Of a DNA stretch of 64,000 nt, positions 55,831 through 64,000 are shown one piece after another. This DNA comes from Loktanella salsilacus (lineage in GTDB: Bacteria; Pseudomonadota; Alphaproteobacteria; Rhodobacterales; Rhodobacteraceae): the NCBI RefSeq assembly GCF_900114485.1, contig NZ_FOTF01000001.1:264739-328738 (forward strand), given 5' to 3'. Position 1 is the first letter of the stretch; each line of letters begins with the position of its first letter. A model generated the notes under the pieces. It made no database searches. It saw only the letters and a program-made list of their open reading frames with translations, and was not told where the DNA came from. The position numbers and the translations under genes are program-made.

Positions 55831-57387
55831 TCAGTTCATGTTGATGCGGCCATCGGTGTACGGCGTGTAGCTGCCGACCTCTGCGATGTAATCCGCCACG
55901 ACGTCAGCCAGATCGGGGCCGAAGTCGTAGGCGTTATCGGCAGTCTTGAACATCGCATAGCCGTCGCCGCCGTTACGCACGAAGTTGTTGGACACAACGC
56001 CGTAGGTCGCAGCGGGATCAAGCGGCGCGTCGCCGACCATGACGTTGGACACGCGGCTGCCTGCCTCGTTTGCGGCGGTCACGTCAAAGGTGATGCCAGC
56101 GACTTGGGGGAAGCGGCCATCGCCTTCGCCAACCTTGCTGACACCGTTTTCAAGCGCTTCTACCAGAACCGCGCCGGTGACTTCAAAGGTGGACAAGGTG
56201 TTCTGGAACGGCAGTACCGTCAGGACTTCGCCCTTGGTGACTTCGCCCGCATCGATGCTGGCGCGGATACCGCCAGAGTTCGAGATCGCGACCTGAATGC
56301 CTTGATCGGCCACGCGGGCCAGCATGGCATCGGAAATCAGGTTACCGCCGGAACACTCCATCTCGCGGCACACATCGCGGTTGCCCTCGATCGCCTCGGC
56401 CGCGTCACCCACAACCTGAGAGCGGATCGCTTCTAGCGGTGCGGCCAGTTCAGCGATCCGGTCCACGGTCGGCTGGTCTTCGGCGACAGCGCCGTCCATG
56501 ACCAGCGGCTGACCAGAGGCTTCGGTGATGACGCCAGCGTCGTCAAAGGTCACGTTCAGCTCGCCTAGATATTTGCCGTAGGCATAGGCCTGCACGATCG
56601 CGGTGTCGCCAACCATGGTGGGGTACTTGCCCTTGGCCCCCTCCATATCGCCCAGCAGCGTGTTGTCGTGGCCGCCGACGATCACATCAACGCCGGTGGT
56701 GTTTGCCGCGACGTCTTGGTCAACCATGTAGCCAGAGTGGGACAGCACGATGATCTTGTTCACGCCTTCCGCTGTCAGCTTGTCGACCTCGCCCTGCACC
56801 GCATCGGCCGGCTGGGTAAAGGTGACGTTCGGACCGGGGCTGGCGATTTCCGGTGTATTGACAGGGGTCAGGCCGATCAGGCCGATCTTTTCGCCGCCAC
56901 GTTCGATGATCGCGGACTTGGCGATCTTGCCGGACAACAGCGCCTCGCCCGAGACGTCGGCGTTCGACATCAGGATCGGGAAATCGACAGCATCGACAAA
57001 GGCACCCAGCACTTCGGGGCCGTCGTCGAATTCGTGGTTGCCCACGGTCATCGCGTCATAGCCCAGCTTGTTCATGAACTCGGCCGTCATCGTGCCTTTG
57101 TACTGCGTGTAAAACAGCGTGCCCTGAAACTGGTCGCCGCCATCCACCAGAATCGAATTGTTGGTCTTGGCACGCGCCTCTTCCAGTGCTGTCACCAGAC
57201 GGGCAGAGCCGCCAAAGCAATCGCCAGCGGTGTTATCTTCAACAGCGCAGGGGCCGTCGTATTTGCTGATCGGCTCGAACCGGTCATGAAAGTCGTTGGT
57301 GTGCAGGATGGTCAGGCTGTAATCAGCGCTGGCAGCCCCGGCCAAAAGCGCAAGCGCGCAAGAGGTTCCCAGAATGCGAAAGTTCAT
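55831..57387 (-). CDS. Periplasmic bifunctional UDP-sugar hydrolase / 5'-nucleotidase
   Basis: The 518-residue protein has a signal peptide (MNFRILGTSCALALLAGAAS) and the calcineurin-like metallophosphatase motifs LTILHTNDFHDRF, LVDGGDQFQGTLF, TVGNHEFDDG and VIVGGHDNTLLG, in order. The C-terminal 5'-nucleotidase domain contains ISNSGGIRASID and FVRNGGDGYAMF. It should hydrolyse extracellular nucleotides in the periplasm to release phosphate and nucleosides. Confidence 0.93.
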   Translation of the reverse strand: MNFRILGTSCALALLAGAASADYSLTILHTNDFHDRFEPISKYDGPCAVEDNTAGDCFGGSARLVTALEEARAKTNNSILVDGGDQFQGTLFYTQYKGTMTAEFMNKLGYDAMTVGNHEFDDGPEVLGAFVDAVDFPILMSNADVSGEALLSGKIAKSAIIERGGEKIGLIGLTPVNTPEIASPGPNVTFTQPADAVQGEVDKLTAEGVNKIIVLSHSGYMVDQDVAANTTGVDVIVGGHDNTLLGDMEGAKGKYPTMVGDTAIVQAYAYGKYLGELNVTFDDAGVITEASGQPLVMDGAVAEDQPTVDRIAELAAPLEAIRSQVVGDAAEAIEGNRDVCREMECSGGNLISDAMLARVADQGIQVAISNSGGIRASIDAGEVTKGEVLTVLPFQNTLSTFEVTGAVLVEALENGVSKVGEGDGRFPQVAGITFDVTAANEAGSRVSNVMVGDAPLDPAATYGVVSNNFVRNGGDGYAMFKTADNAYDFGPDLADVVADYIAEVGSYTPYTDGRINMN

Positions 57388-57600
57388 GTCGTGTCCCTGT
57401 CATTTTTAATTTGATGGTCAAAGATTGGCCGCTGACTGCACTTGAGTCAAATGAAGGTCGCATGACAGGCTGCTCCTTGCCGTTGGGTCAGGCGGTGCAT
57501 TTAGGCAAATGACCGCAAAACGGGCAGATTGGGGCAGCAGGCCACCTGCCAGCGCCGGCCTGCGCTTGCTTTTGCCCCTGCCCTGCGTCATTTAACGCCC

Positions 57601-57936
57601 ATGCTGATCTATAAAATCTTTCGCGCCCCGGAATGGGACGCCCTGCGTGCGGACGGATCGACGGCGGGTGCGCCCGTGGATCTGGCCGATGGTTTCATTC
57701 ACTTCTCGACCGCTGCCCAAGCGCGCGAGACTGCAGCGCGTCATTTCGCCGATGTCGCGGGCCTGTGGCTGATCGCGGTCGATGCGGACGCCCTTGGCAC
57801 CGATCTGCGGTGGGAGCCGTCGCGCGGCGGCGATCTGTTCCCGCACCTGTATCGTCCCTTGCTGGATGATGACGTGCGCTGGGCCAAGCCGCTGCCGATC
57901 AAGGACGGTGTGCATCAATTTCCAGAACTGGACTAA
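57601..57936 (+). CDS. DUF952 family protein
   Basis: The 111-residue protein matches the DUF952 pattern: LIYKIFRAPEWDALRADG, DGFIHFSTAAQARETAARHF and WEPSRGGDLFPHLYRPL. It is cytoplasmic with no membrane segment, and its function is unknown. It begins at the ATG at 57601. It ends three bases before the pyrD ATG, so the two are probably cotranscribed. Many alphaproteobacteria have this pair. Confidence 0.9.
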   Translation: MLIYKIFRAPEWDALRADGSTAGAPVDLADGFIHFSTAAQARETAARHFADVAGLWLIAVDADALGTDLRWEPSRGGDLFPHLYRPLLDDDVRWAKPLPIKDGVHQFPELD

Positions 57937-57939
57937 GTG

Positions 57940-58989
57940 ATGTTTCGCCACCTCGATGATCTGGCCCTAACGGTTCTGCAACAGTTCGATCCCGAACGCG
58001 CGCATGGGCTGGCCCTGACGGCGCTTAATATGGGTCTTGGCCCCAGCGGCGGGCCTGTCACCTCGCCGCGGTTGCGGACGACGGTTGCGGGCATCGCCAT
58101 GCCGAACCCTGTCGGTCTGGCTGCGGGGTTCGACAAAAACGCCACCGCCCTTGGGCCGCTGTCGCGCTGCGGTTTCGGCTTTATCGAGGTGGGCGCAGCA
58201 ACGCCCCGCCCGCAACCCGGCAATGCCAAACCGCGCCTGTTTCGCCTGATGCAAGATCAGGCGGCGATCAATCGGTTCGGGTTCAATAACGACGGAATGG
58301 AAGCGATTGCCGCGCGTCTAAAGGGCCACAAAGGCATCGTCGGGTTGAACCTTGGCGCGAACAAGGACTCCGGCGACCGCGCTGGCGATTTCGCGCAGGT
58401 GCTGGCCGCTTGCGGGGATCACATCGACTTTGCGACCGTGAATGTCTCTTCTCCTAACACGGAAAAACTTCGCGATTTGCAGGGCAAGGCTGCTTTGGCC
58501 GCCCTACTTGCCGGAGTCGTCGCGACGAATGATGCGCTGAAGCGGCCCGTGCCCGTATTCCTGAAAATCGCGCCAGACTTGTCGCTGGACGAGGTGGCAG
58601 AGGTCGCCGAAGTCGCCAATGCCTCTGGTATCGCGGGCATCATCGCCACCAATACGACGCTGGATCGCAACGATCTGCATGGCCCGCACAAGGCAGAGGC
58701 TGGCGGGTTGTCAGGCCAGCCTTTGTTCGAAAAATCGACGCGGGTGCTGGCGCATCTTGCCGGGTTGACCGCATTGCCGATCATCGGTGTCGGCGGCGTT
58801 GGGTCGGCGCAGCAGGCCTATGACAAAATTCGCGCAGGTGCCTGTGCGGTGCAGCTTTATACGGCGCTGGTCTATGGCGGCATCCGGTTGGCCGAAGACA
58901 TCGCCAAAGGGTTGGACGCACTGCTGGAACGCGACGGTTTCGCGAATGTGGCCGACGCCGTCGGCACTGGGCGCGGCGACTGGACTTAA
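57940..58989 (+). CDS. pyrD: Dihydroorotate dehydrogenase (quinone), class 2 PyrD
   Basis: FMN flavoprotein that oxidises dihydroorotate to orotate in pyrimidine synthesis and passes electrons to quinone at the inner membrane. The 349-residue protein has the N-terminal membrane-associated helix region, [42 protein letters not shown] with the catalytic Ser, and [17 protein letters not shown] chose the ATG at 57940; a GTG at 57937 is immediately before it. Confidence 0.95.
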   Translation: MFRHLDDLALTVLQQFDPERAHGLALTALNMGLGPSGGPVTSPRLRTTVAGIAMPNPVGLAAGFDKNATALGPLSRCGFGFIEVGAATPRPQPGNAKPRLFRLMQDQAAINRFGFNNDGMEAIAARLKGHKGIVGLNLGANKDSGDRAGDFAQVLAACGDHIDFATVNVSSPNTEKLRDLQGKAALAALLAGVVATNDALKRPVPVFLKIAPDLSLDEVAEVAEVANASGIAGIIATNTTLDRNDLHGPHKAEAGGLSGQPLFEKSTRVLAHLAGLTALPIIGVGGVGSAQQAYDKIRAGACAVQLYTALVYGGIRLAEDIAKGLDALLERDGFANVADAVGTGRGDWT

Positions 58990-59050
58990 CACCGCTACGG
59001 CGGCGTTTGCTCTGCTCCGACTTTTCGCCAAACGAACAACAATACCGCAG

Positions 59051-59083
59051 CTGGGCGCAAAGGCATAAAACCTTTGCGCCCAG
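59051..59083. terminator. Bidirectional terminator hairpin
   Basis: CTGGGCGCAAAGG pairs perfectly over 13 bp with CCTTTGCGCCCAG around CATAAAA. It lies between the convergent pyrD and glutamate dehydrogenase genes and can serve both, though T-runs are weak. Confidence 0.7.
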
Positions 59084-59094
59084 CGCGTTAGGAC

Positions 59095-60534
59095 TTACAG
59101 ACCCTTTGCGCGATAGCTATCGGCAACCTTGCGGATCGACACCAGATAGGCCGCTGTGCGCAGATCGGGCACGTCATCCCGGCTGTGCCAAACGTCGCGC
59201 ATCGCCTGATAGGCCGTCCGCATCGTGTCATCGAGGCCCGAACGCACCAGTTCCAATTCGTCCGCGCCGCGCAGGTACTTTTCCTTAAAGTTCGGCGTCA
59301 TCGACCAGCGATGCTCTAGCATCTCGTCTAGACGCTCCAGCTCTGCCACGATCAGCTCGTGACGCGCCTCTTCTGCGCGGCGCTGCATGCGGCCAAAGCG
59401 GATGTGAGACAGGTTTTTGACCCATTCGAAATAGGACACGGTCACACCGCCCGCGTTGGCATACATGTCGGGGATGATCACCACACCCTTCTTGCGCAGC
59501 ACCTCGTCGGCACCGGCGGTGGTGGGACCATTCGCAGCCTCGATAATCAGCGGGGCCTTGATGCGGTCAGCGTTGGTCATGTTGATGACCCCTTCCAACG
59601 CGGCGGGGATCAGGATGTCGCATTCATGTTCTAGCAAAGCTGCGCCGTCGGCATCATGAGTGGCGTGCGGATAATTCGCCACGCCGCCATGGGTCGCGAT
59701 CCACTTCTTTACATCCTCAACGTCCAGCCCGGCTTCGGCATAAAGCGAGCCGTCACGTTCGATGATGCCGGTGACAATGGCATTATCTTCCTCGCTTAGG
59801 AACTTCGCGGCGTGGTAGCCGACATTGCCAAGACCCTGCACGATGACGCGCTTGCCAGCCAGTTTGCCTGACAGGTTTGCCTTGGCGATATCTTCTGGGT
59901 GGCGAAAGAATTCACGCAAGGCGTATTGCACGCCGCGGCCTGTCGCCTCTGTCCGGCCCTGAATACCGCCCGCATTAATCGGCTTGCCCGTCACACAGGC
60001 AGAGCCGTTAATATCCGTCGTATTCATCCGCTTATACTGGTCAGCGATCCACGCCATTTCACGCTCTCCCGTGCCCATATCAGGGGCGGGGACGTTTTGG
60101 GCAGGGTTGATCAGGTCGCGCTTGATCAGCTCATAGGCAAAGCGGCGGGTGATCTGTTCCAGCTCATGCTCGTCCCAGGCGCGCGGGTCGATGCACAATC
60201 CGCCCTTGGACCCGCCAAAGGGCGCATCCACCAGCGCGCATTTGTACGTCATCAGCGCGGCGAGCGCCTCCACCTCGTCTTGGTGCACGCTCAGGGCATA
60301 GCGGATGCCGCCTTTGACAGGCTCCATGTGTTCAGAGTGCACCGACCGGTAGCCCGTAAAGGTATGGATCGCGCCGCGCAGGCGGACACCGAACCGCACC
60401 ACATAGGTCGCGTTGCAGATGCGGATTTTTTCCTCAAGCCCGGGGCTAAGGTCCATCAGTTTGACAGCACGATTAAACATGATGTCAACGCTTTCGCGAA
60501 AGCCGGGTTCTGCCGGAGGGGTCTGCTGGTCCAT
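59095..60534 (-). CDS. Glutamate dehydrogenase (Glu/Leu/Phe/Val family)
   Basis: The 479-residue enzyme interconverts glutamate and 2-oxoglutarate. It has GGIRYALSVHQDEVEALA, the catalytic Lys in PFGGSKGGLCIDP, PAPDMGTGEREMAWI, and the cofactor loop VIVQGLGNVGYHAA. The length fits the hexameric bacterial type; cofactor preference cannot be told. An AAGGA site precedes the paired ATGs at 60537 and 60534; the frame to 60561 is possible. Confidence 0.92.
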   Translation of the reverse strand: MDQQTPPAEPGFRESVDIMFNRAVKLMDLSPGLEEKIRICNATYVVRFGVRLRGAIHTFTGYRSVHSEHMEPVKGGIRYALSVHQDEVEALAALMTYKCALVDAPFGGSKGGLCIDPRAWDEHELEQITRRFAYELIKRDLINPAQNVPAPDMGTGEREMAWIADQYKRMNTTDINGSACVTGKPINAGGIQGRTEATGRGVQYALREFFRHPEDIAKANLSGKLAGKRVIVQGLGNVGYHAAKFLSEEDNAIVTGIIERDGSLYAEAGLDVEDVKKWIATHGGVANYPHATHDADGAALLEHECDILIPAALEGVINMTNADRIKAPLIIEAANGPTTAGADEVLRKKGVVIIPDMYANAGGVTVSYFEWVKNLSHIRFGRMQRRAEEARHELIVAELERLDEMLEHRWSMTPNFKEKYLRGADELELVRSGLDDTMRTAYQAMRDVWHSRDDVPDLRTAAYLVSIRKVADSYRAKGL

Positions 60535-60884
60535 CATGCTATCCTTGTACTGCGCCGACATACGGCCACCCGCGTGAATACGGGGCTGATGAAAGCCTAG
60601 ACCGATTCGTAGCCTTAACCCAACACAACACTTACTTTCACAACAGACAGTTAACGCAGCTTTGTTCGCAACCATGCTTACCGCCTGCCGCGCGCGTGAT
60701 CGCGTTGCGCGCGTCAACACAATCGACATCATTGCCCGCGATTGTCGGCGCAAATCGGCGGTTTAGCCAGTTTGACGGCGCAGTTCTGCCGTAATTTCGC
60801 CACCCCTTCCGTGTTTATGTCGGGTTGGCGGAATGGGTTTTCAGACCTGCCATGCGCCAAACGGCACCTGAAGGGGAAGATACG
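60535..60884. other. 350-base divergent intergenic region
   Basis: This separates the glutamate dehydrogenase (minus) and TadG-like (plus) genes and must hold both promoters. I see an imperfect GC inverted repeat around 60690-60713 (CGCGCGTGATCGCG then TTGCGCGCG) and no convincing gene or RNA. A candidate CtrA-like TTAA half-site pair was not convincing. Confidence 0.5.
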
Positions 60885-62447
60885 ATGCGACACACAGGCC
60901 AGTCCCATAGCCAGCGATCCAACCGTTTGCGCGGCTGGCTCTTGCACCTTGTACGGTCCGAGGACGGCAACCTTTTCCTCGTCTTTATGCCGATGCTGTT
61001 TATCATGATGGTATGGGGCGGCATTGCCGTCGACCTGATGCGCTTTGAATCCCGCCGCGCCACGTTGCAAGGCGTGACAGACCGCGCCACGCTGGCGGCG
61101 GCCAATCTGGACCAGTCGCAGGATCCGGCAAGCGTCGTGGCAGACTACTTTGCCAAGTCAGGCTTGGCAGACAGCATGGATGGCCCGCCAATTATTGAAC
61201 AAGGCTTTAAACGGCGCGAGGTGTCGGTGAAGGGTCGTTATGAACTTGATACCTTCTTTATGCGCCACCTGAACAATATCCTTTACGCCAACAACAGTGA
61301 AAACGACTTTAAAACGCTGACAGCCATTGCGAATTCCACGGCTGTTCAGGGTGTCGGCGCTGTTGAAGTGTCCCTCGTGCTCGATCTGTCGGGCTCGATG
61401 TACTATTACATCAACGGCACCACCACACGCCGGATCGACAAGCTGCGCACCGCTGCGGTAAAGTTTGTCGAAACGTTGCTGGTGCCTGAATTCAAAGACC
61501 GGATTTCGGTCTCTCTCGTGCCGTATTCGGAACATGTGAATGTTGGGCCGAATGTGTTCAATCTTTTGAACGTTGATCAGACCCACAACTTTTCCCATTG
61601 CGTCGAATTGCCAGCTTCGGCGTTTACAACGACGTCGTTCAGCGCAAGCGTGGGCTACGAGCAGACACAAAACATCCAGACCAACGCTAACGGGTTTGGT
61701 AGTGCGTCAAAAGCGGCATCGGGCTACACGCGTGACAGTTCCAATCCCGTCTTGGATCAACCCGTTTGCCCGAAAGAGACATTTGAGCGGATTATTCCGA
61801 TCAGCCAGAATAGTTCCGAGATTACCACAGCGATTAGGCAATTCCAGCCGCGCGCAGGTACGTCAATCTTTTTAGGGCTGAAATGGGGGACAACGCTGCT
61901 TGATCCTACGTTTCAGACCACGGCAGCCAGACTGCCGAACGGTGTCATCGACGCTGCCTTTGCTGACCGCCCAGAGCCCTATGAAGCGAGTGACGCGGCT
62001 AGCGCCAAGGTTCGGTCACTGAAATACCTTGTGCTGATGACCGACGGCTATAATGATCGGTCCTATCGTATGCGCGATGATTACTACGATGATCCCAGCG
62101 AACGGTATTACTGGGCGCACCATAACCTTTCTTGGGCAATGCAGTCCTCAAACAGCGGCCCAAGGCTATCACAGTGCAATTATCTTAATTGTAGCGAATA
62201 CTACACGGCATCGCAGGGCGTGGGATATATGCGAAGCATGTGCACAGCGGCCAAAGATAAAGGCATCATCATCTATACGATCTCTATGTCTGGTGATGAC
62301 GCTGATGCCGACGCTGTGGCAGGCCGGACCGAGATGGCAAACTGCGCCAGCACATCGAACCACTTTTTTGCGACATCCGGGCAAGAGCTGGACGAAATCT
62401 TTGCCAATATCGCAAAACAGATCACCGATCTGCGGTTAACACAATGA
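60885..62447 (+). CDS. TadG-like von Willebrand factor A protein
   Basis: The 520-residue protein has an N-terminal type IV-like helix (LFLVFMPMLFIMMVWGGIAV), then a TadE/G-type region (SRRATLQGVTDRATLAAANL), and a vWA domain with the metal-binding LVLDLSGSMYYYI and LVLMTDGYNDRSY. It is probably envelope-bound with its domain in the periplasm. A purine-rich AAGGGGAAGA lies before the ATG at 60885; the frame upstream lacks similarity. The stop overlaps the next gene as ATGA. Confidence 0.88.
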   Translation: MRHTGQSHSQRSNRLRGWLLHLVRSEDGNLFLVFMPMLFIMMVWGGIAVDLMRFESRRATLQGVTDRATLAAANLDQSQDPASVVADYFAKSGLADSMDGPPIIEQGFKRREVSVKGRYELDTFFMRHLNNILYANNSENDFKTLTAIANSTAVQGVGAVEVSLVLDLSGSMYYYINGTTTRRIDKLRTAAVKFVETLLVPEFKDRISVSLVPYSEHVNVGPNVFNLLNVDQTHNFSHCVELPASAFTTTSFSASVGYEQTQNIQTNANGFGSASKAASGYTRDSSNPVLDQPVCPKETFERIIPISQNSSEITTAIRQFQPRAGTSIFLGLKWGTTLLDPTFQTTAARLPNGVIDAAFADRPEPYEASDAASAKVRSLKYLVLMTDGYNDRSYRMRDDYYDDPSERYYWAHHNLSWAMQSSNSGPRLSQCNYLNCSEYYTASQGVGYMRSMCTAAKDKGIIIYTISMSGDDADADAVAGRTEMANCASTSNHFFATSGQELDEIFANIAKQITDLRLTQ

Positions 62448-63040
62448 TGCGCCGTCATCCCAAAACCGCGGCCCCTACCGATTGCGGGGCACCAACATCA
62501 CGCCTTGGGCGACTTCTGCGCCGGTTCCGCCGGTCAGAGGCCGGATCATCGACAGTGGAATTCGTCATCTTGTTTCCAGCCATCTGGATGATGTTTGGCA
62601 TGACGATCGAGGCGGGCATGTATTCCATGCAGCAAGTCATGCTGGAACGTGGACTAGACCTGACGGTACGCGAAGTGCGCCTGGGGATCATGGAAAACCC
62701 AACGCACGACAAACTGGTGGCCTCTACCTGCAGTAATGCGCTGATTATGGTAGATTGCGAATCCAGCTTGCGGCTGGAAATGATCACCAGCAGCCCGACC
62801 GCATTTGCGGCACCAGCTGGCGGGATCACCTGCATCAACAAAGAAGAGTCCCCTCCGGGCCCAATCGAGATCGTAAACGGCAAGAACAACGATTTGATGA
62901 TGCTGCGTGTCTGCATGCAGATCAAACCTTTGCTGCCTTTTGCTGGCCTCGGGAAGGCGCTGATTCAAGACGGCAATGGCGGTTATTATTCGCTGACCGC
63001 GACCTCTGCCTATGTGATGGAGCCATTCCAATGGAGTTAA
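62444..63040 (+). CDS. TadE-like pilus assembly protein
   Basis: The 198-residue protein has a basic leader, then RSEAGSSTVEFVILFPAIWM and MFGMTIEAGMYSMQQVMLER, the TadE hydrophobic helix with a pseudopilin-like Glu five residues into it. The rest is a periplasmic domain with several cysteines. It overlaps the vWA gene (ATGA) and the next gene by ten bases, so the three are one operon. Confidence 0.87.
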   Translation: MMRRHPKTAAPTDCGAPTSRLGRLLRRFRRSEAGSSTVEFVILFPAIWMMFGMTIEAGMYSMQQVMLERGLDLTVREVRLGIMENPTHDKLVASTCSNALIMVDCESSLRLEMITSSPTAFAAPAGGITCINKEESPPGPIEIVNGKNNDLMMLRVCMQIKPLLPFAGLGKALIQDGNGGYYSLTATSAYVMEPFQWS

Positions 63041-63690
63041 AGGCACGCCTGCGCGCAGCGCTTTACCGCCTCTGGCGGCAAGAAGACGGCACACTGACGA
63101 TCGAATTTCTGATTTTGGCCCCGATCATGTTCTGGACGTTTCTGGCCACGCTTGCCTATTTCGACGCCTATCGCGCCGAGGCGATCAGCGAAAAGGCCGC
63201 CATAACGATCGCCGACGTGATGAGCCGCGAGACGAACGCCGTCAGCGACACTTATCTTGACGGGGTCTATGGGCTGCTAAAATTCCTGACCTACAGCGAT
63301 GCCAACCCCGAAATGCGGGTCAGCGTCTTGCGCTATCACGACAAGGACAGCGAAACGAATGAAACGTCGGACGACCACTTTCACGTTGTCTGGTCAGAAA
63401 CGCGCAATGGTGGCGGCTCGGGCGTTCAGAGCAGTCTAACCACGTCTGACTCCAGAGCAATGACCGCAAATCTGCCGACGATGGGGAATGAGGATCGACT
63501 TATCCTCGTCGAGACTTGGACGCATTATTCGTCCGCTTATAACCTTGGTTTGCGCAACGTTTGGGGCGGGAATTCGGGCGATGGGGAAATCAAAGACATC
63601 GTGATGCAGACCTATGTCTTCAACGCGCCGCGCTTTGGACAGACCTGCTTTAGCAATACGCCAGCTGATGTGGACAGTCGCAACTGTTAA
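63031..63690 (+). CDS. Second TadE-like pilus assembly protein
   Basis: The 219-residue protein has the same layout: basic leader, QEDGTLTIEFLILAPIMFWT with the helix and its Glu, then a periplasmic domain with QTCFSNTPADVDSRNC at the end. The ATG at 63031 lies ten bases inside the preceding gene. The three genes resemble TadG, TadE and TadF of the tight-adherence system, but no secretin or ATPase gene is in the window. Confidence 0.85.
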   Translation: MELKARLRAALYRLWRQEDGTLTIEFLILAPIMFWTFLATLAYFDAYRAEAISEKAAITIADVMSRETNAVSDTYLDGVYGLLKFLTYSDANPEMRVSVLRYHDKDSETNETSDDHFHVVWSETRNGGGSGVQSSLTTSDSRAMTANLPTMGNEDRLILVETWTHYSSAYNLGLRNVWGGNSGDGEIKDIVMQTYVFNAPRFGQTCFSNTPADVDSRNC

Positions 63691-63727
63691 GGCGGCAGTG
63701 AAACCCAAGTTGGCCAACCGCGTCTTA

Positions 63728-63743
63728 GAGTCTGATTCAAAAC
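63728..63743. repeat. Probable terminal inverted repeat of the IS5-type element
   Basis: GAGTCTGATTCAAAAC lies 13 bases beyond the transposase stop and looks like an IS5-type end, with TA just outside. The matching repeat at the other end is outside the window, so the element's length and exact boundary cannot be checked. Confidence 0.5.
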
Positions 63744-63756
63744 TAACTGCACCTTC

Positions 63757-64000
63757 TCAATCCCTTGCGAGATGCCGTGTGACGCGTCTGATGTGTGCGA
63801 TGAGGATCCAAGCCTCTGCGCTTGCGATGGATTTTTCCCAATCTTTCGATAGGCGGCGACATCGGTTCAGCCAGGCGAAGGTGCGCTCGACGACCCACCG
63901 TCGCGGCAGCACTTCAAAGCCCTCCGCGGTGTCAGAGCGTTTGACGATCTGGACGGTCCATCGGCCGAGGGCCTTTAGCGCGTCCCGCAGTTTGGGCCCT
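63757..64000 (-). mobile_element. IS5-family transposase, C-terminal end (partial, runs off window)
   Basis: Translated by hand on the minus strand from the window edge to the TGA at 63759-63757: 80 residues beginning [20 protein letters not shown]. It has [20 protein letters not shown], the motif with the last catalytic Glu of IS5-type DDE transposases. The N-terminal part and the other end of the element lie beyond 64000. A probable terminal repeat lies at 63728-63743. Confidence 0.85.

Overview
The window reads as a chromosomal segment of an alphaproteobacterium of the family Rhodobacteraceae (Roseobacter group). This rests on recognised protein families and gene order, not on a database search. 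The main signs are a division and cell-wall (dcw) cluster with DUF2484 proteins after murC, a DUF1127 gene followed by CCTCCTCCC-loop small RNAs as in Rhodobacter CcsR loci, a split his operon (hisBH / hisA / hisFE), and high GC throughout.

Layout. 1-15197 (mostly minus): dcw cluster in the order mraZ-rsmH-ftsL-ftsI-murE-murF-mraY-unknown-murD-[flavoprotein on plus]-ftsW-murG-murC-DUF2484-DUF2484 (cut by the window edge). 15198-15841: a 640-base gap with DnaA-box-like sites, a TTCACGGG direct repeat and hairpins, then apbC. 17176-18026: a DUF1127 gene and 15 RNA hairpins, all with the same 10-base loop ACCTCCTCCC. 18106-24786: LysE exporter, UvrD/PcrA helicase, pyruvate carboxylase. 24939-25266: two identical tRNA-Gly(GCC) genes in a tandem duplication. 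25273-31330: histidine genes interspersed with glutaminase, a lytic transglycosylase and small secreted proteins. 31331-33118: CoA-binding protein, rlmB, tRNA-Tyr. 33259-41104: RND efflux pair, OmpR-type two-component system, HtrA protease. 41283-49884: a four-gene operon (nitrilase, PLP decarboxylase, ATP-grasp ligase, C45 NTN hydrolase) next to a GABA-type aminotransferase and a PuuR-like regulator. 49897-60534: acyl-CoA synthetase, ABC exporter, tRNA-Gly(TCC), SOS peptidase, 5'-nucleotidase, pyrD, glutamate dehydrogenase. 60885-63690: three Tad-like envelope genes, then the 3' end of an IS5-type transposase running off the window.

Two parts stand out. The hairpin array at 17390-18026 extends the CcsR/cuckoo RNA theme to 15 copies. 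Its loops repeat the anti-Shine-Dalgarno core of 16S rRNA, its stems vary and covary, and part of it is a tandem four-hairpin unit of about 175 bases. The operon at 41283-47553 combines amine-forming, amide-bond-forming and amide-cleaving enzymes beside GABA aminotransferase and PuuR-like genes, which suggests an uncharacterised polyamine-like or amide metabolite pathway.
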